Source: Owenia fusiformis
Lineage: Eukaryota > Annelida > Polychaeta > Sabellida > Oweniidae
Assembly (NCBI GenBank): GCA_903813345.2
Contig: CAIIXF020000008.1
Location: 14,926,822 to 14,990,821 of the forward strand
Direction: 5' to 3'
DNA: 64,000 nucleotides
Positions 62,385 through 64,000 of the stretch are shown piece by piece. The position numbers and the translations under genes are program-made. How positions within the stretch are numbered: the first letter of the stretch is position 1; every line of letters starts with the position of its first letter. A model generated the notes under the pieces. That model had not been told where the DNA came from. It made no database searches and was given only the letters and a program-made list of their open reading frames with translations.

Positions 62385-62717
62385 CAGGGGCGGATCTGGG
62401 AATCAACAAGGGGGGGGGGGGGGCCAAATTTCAAGTCAGTGAAAAAAATGTACGCGTGCGCGAAAAAAAATTTTGGGCCCCTAAAATCCAAAAGTGGGCC
62501 CAAATTTTGAAAATTTGAGGCCCATTTTCTTCAACATTAGGCCTGAAATTAAAAAATAAGGCCTTAAAAGGCCCAGTAATGACCAAAAAGGCCCACTTTT
62601 TGGGGCCTGAAGGCCTTTTTTTGGCCCAAAATTTTTTTTGGGCCCAATTTCTTTTTCTGGGCCCACCCAAGTGGGGGGGGGGGCGGGCCCCCAGGCCCCC
62701 CCCCTAATCCGCCAGTG
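62385..62717. mobile_element. hAT-like MITE with G/C-rich body
   Basis: The ends CAGGGGCGGATCTGGG and CACTGGCGGATTAGGGG (inverted) are typical of hAT-like MITEs. The flanks are AT-rich and share ATATAT. The body is mostly runs of GGGCCC and A/T, with a 14-G run at the left and C/G runs at the right. Frames inside it are low-complexity. Confidence 0.65.
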
Positions 62718-64000
62718 ATATATGTCATATTTGTAAGAATAGTCACGTTTTTTGTATGAAGTGTGGGTAAGTATTAGGTTGCCATATATAGTTGTATCGA
62801 ATTTGTCAGAAATTAAGCAGAAATGAAAGTGAATTCCTGGAAATTAAAAAGAATTGTCATCATTGATGATATACCAAAATTGGAATACCTGCCATGTCAT
62901 GCCATGTATGTATGTATGTATGTACAGGTATCATTGTAAGATTATTAAGGAAACTAAATATTATCTTTATGAAAAAAAGTTTTTTATTGTTAAATCGTAA
63001 TTTCTGAACAACTATATAGTTCATTGGACATGTTGGATTCTGCTTTTGATGTATATGGTGTTCCTCATTATCACGTCAATTTGCAAATTATTCAAAGTAC
63101 ACATACTTATAACAAAATTTATTATCAAGTAACAAACAAATGATATACATATTGATGTCTTCTTTATTCAAATACTTATAAATAAATTCATGTTTTGGGT
63201 TCTGTTAATGAATTCTCAATAATTTGAGATGTCGGAAAGCAAAGATTGAGCAACTATGTGCTCTCGTTTTTAGCATGATGTTAATGGGAATATAATGTTC
63301 ATTATAAACACATTGTCGTCTTAAGTGTACAATACAAAAATGTTTTACAACTATTTTGCATAGTAGTTTTATAAGCAAGTCATGTGTTAGTAAGATGTCA
63401 TATTTGATTGTCTTGTTATTTTGTTTGACATTACATGTCATGTCATAGTTAGAGTACAATACAAATATGTTTTACAATTATAATACATATTGGAAAACAA
63501 TGTCGATTGAAAATACAATATATTGGAAAACAATGTCATGTATTAGTAATATTTCATATTGGGTTGTCCGAGTTTTAATTATACATTGATAGATCAGATC
63601 TTATGCGTCGTCATGGTTAAAATATAAATAGCAATAAATATAAATAAATTATAAATAATGAAAACGTATTTACAAATGAATGATGTGATGTGGATGAGGT
63701 TATATACATAATATGAAGTGTGACACTTGTTACTGATTTTAATATATTGTTATCTGTCATAGTAACAAGTGGCACTTTGGCACATATTGCATTTGCATCA
63801 TTTCCCTTAAGTCTTAAAAGTCTGAGTATTATATTATCACTCTTGATAATCATTATCAGAGTTTGTGAAGTGAAAAGCATATATATAGTGACACGATTCA
63901 ATAAGGTTTGCCAATGGTCGTCTAATCGTAACGGAATGTCTCTCTCTCGCTTCACAATATAGGAATGTTCATGGGATTTTTGTCACAGAGATTCATCTCA
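62718..64000. other. Intergenic, weak duplication
   Basis: ATGT microsatellite at 62905-62925. Blocks such as GTACAATACAAAxATGTTTTACAA and GTCATGTxTTAGTAA recur at 63325-63400 and 63453-63550, a diverged local duplication. No gene is seen. Confidence 0.4.

Noticed and set aside
62431-62746. Overlapping minus-strand frames rich in Gly, Pro, Lys and Phe
   Set aside because: They come from G/C and A/T runs inside a hAT-like MITE and have no domain content.
1-64000. tRNA or rRNA genes, retroviral or LTR elements
   Set aside because: I looked for tRNA-like A/B boxes and for reverse transcriptase or gag-like motifs by eye and found none I could support.

Overview
The window looks like nuclear DNA of an invertebrate animal, probably marine and possibly a lophotrochozoan; the clade is inference. 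The DNA is AT-rich, the genes have many GT-AG introns, the recognisable proteins are animal families, and the introns carry many short DNA transposons. I saw no bacterial operons, CRISPR array or retroviral element.

Three genes can be assembled exon by exon with consistent reading phase. (1) FAU, minus strand, 2973-6238: a ubiquitin-like protein fused to ribosomal protein eS30, with two predicted C/D box snoRNA copies in its introns. (2) EIF2AK4 (GCN2), plus strand, 6663-27547: 32 coding exons, about 1647 codons, with RWD, pseudokinase, kinase, HisRS-like and C-terminal domains. FAU and EIF2AK4 are divergent and their starts lie about 425 bp apart, so a ribosome component and the kinase that senses uncharged tRNA may share one promoter region. 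(3) A secreted protein with two von Willebrand A (VWA) domains, minus strand, 45300-55779: five coding exons, 710 codons, a signal peptide, and a Thr/Pro-rich then acidic linker between the domains.

The EIF2AK4 introns and the downstream spacer hold a varied set of small DNA transposons whose ends and target-site duplications (TSDs) can be read directly: a fold-back element with a 5-bp TSD, hAT-like elements with 5-6 bp TSDs, a PIF/Harbinger-like element with a TTA TSD, several Tc1/mariner-like elements with TA TSDs, and a TTAA element that carries another element inside it and has a paralogous empty site nearby.

From 27.8 to 45.3 kb there is mostly intergenic DNA: a cluster of GTCATAGCAAC motifs, a perfect 23-bp hairpin, a 1.9-kb satellite of about 41-bp units, and one or two weak candidate exons. 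From 48.1 to 55.0 kb is the long intron of the VWA gene. From 55.9 kb to the end I see only repeats, including a decayed mariner-like transposon with about 150-bp inverted ends at 60.1-61.0 kb.

The most interesting signals are the 21-bp tandem repeat that copies an EIF2AK4 splice acceptor four times, the intronic snoRNA pair, the 404-bp-arm fold-back element, and the VWA protein whose second domain has lost its metal-site serines.
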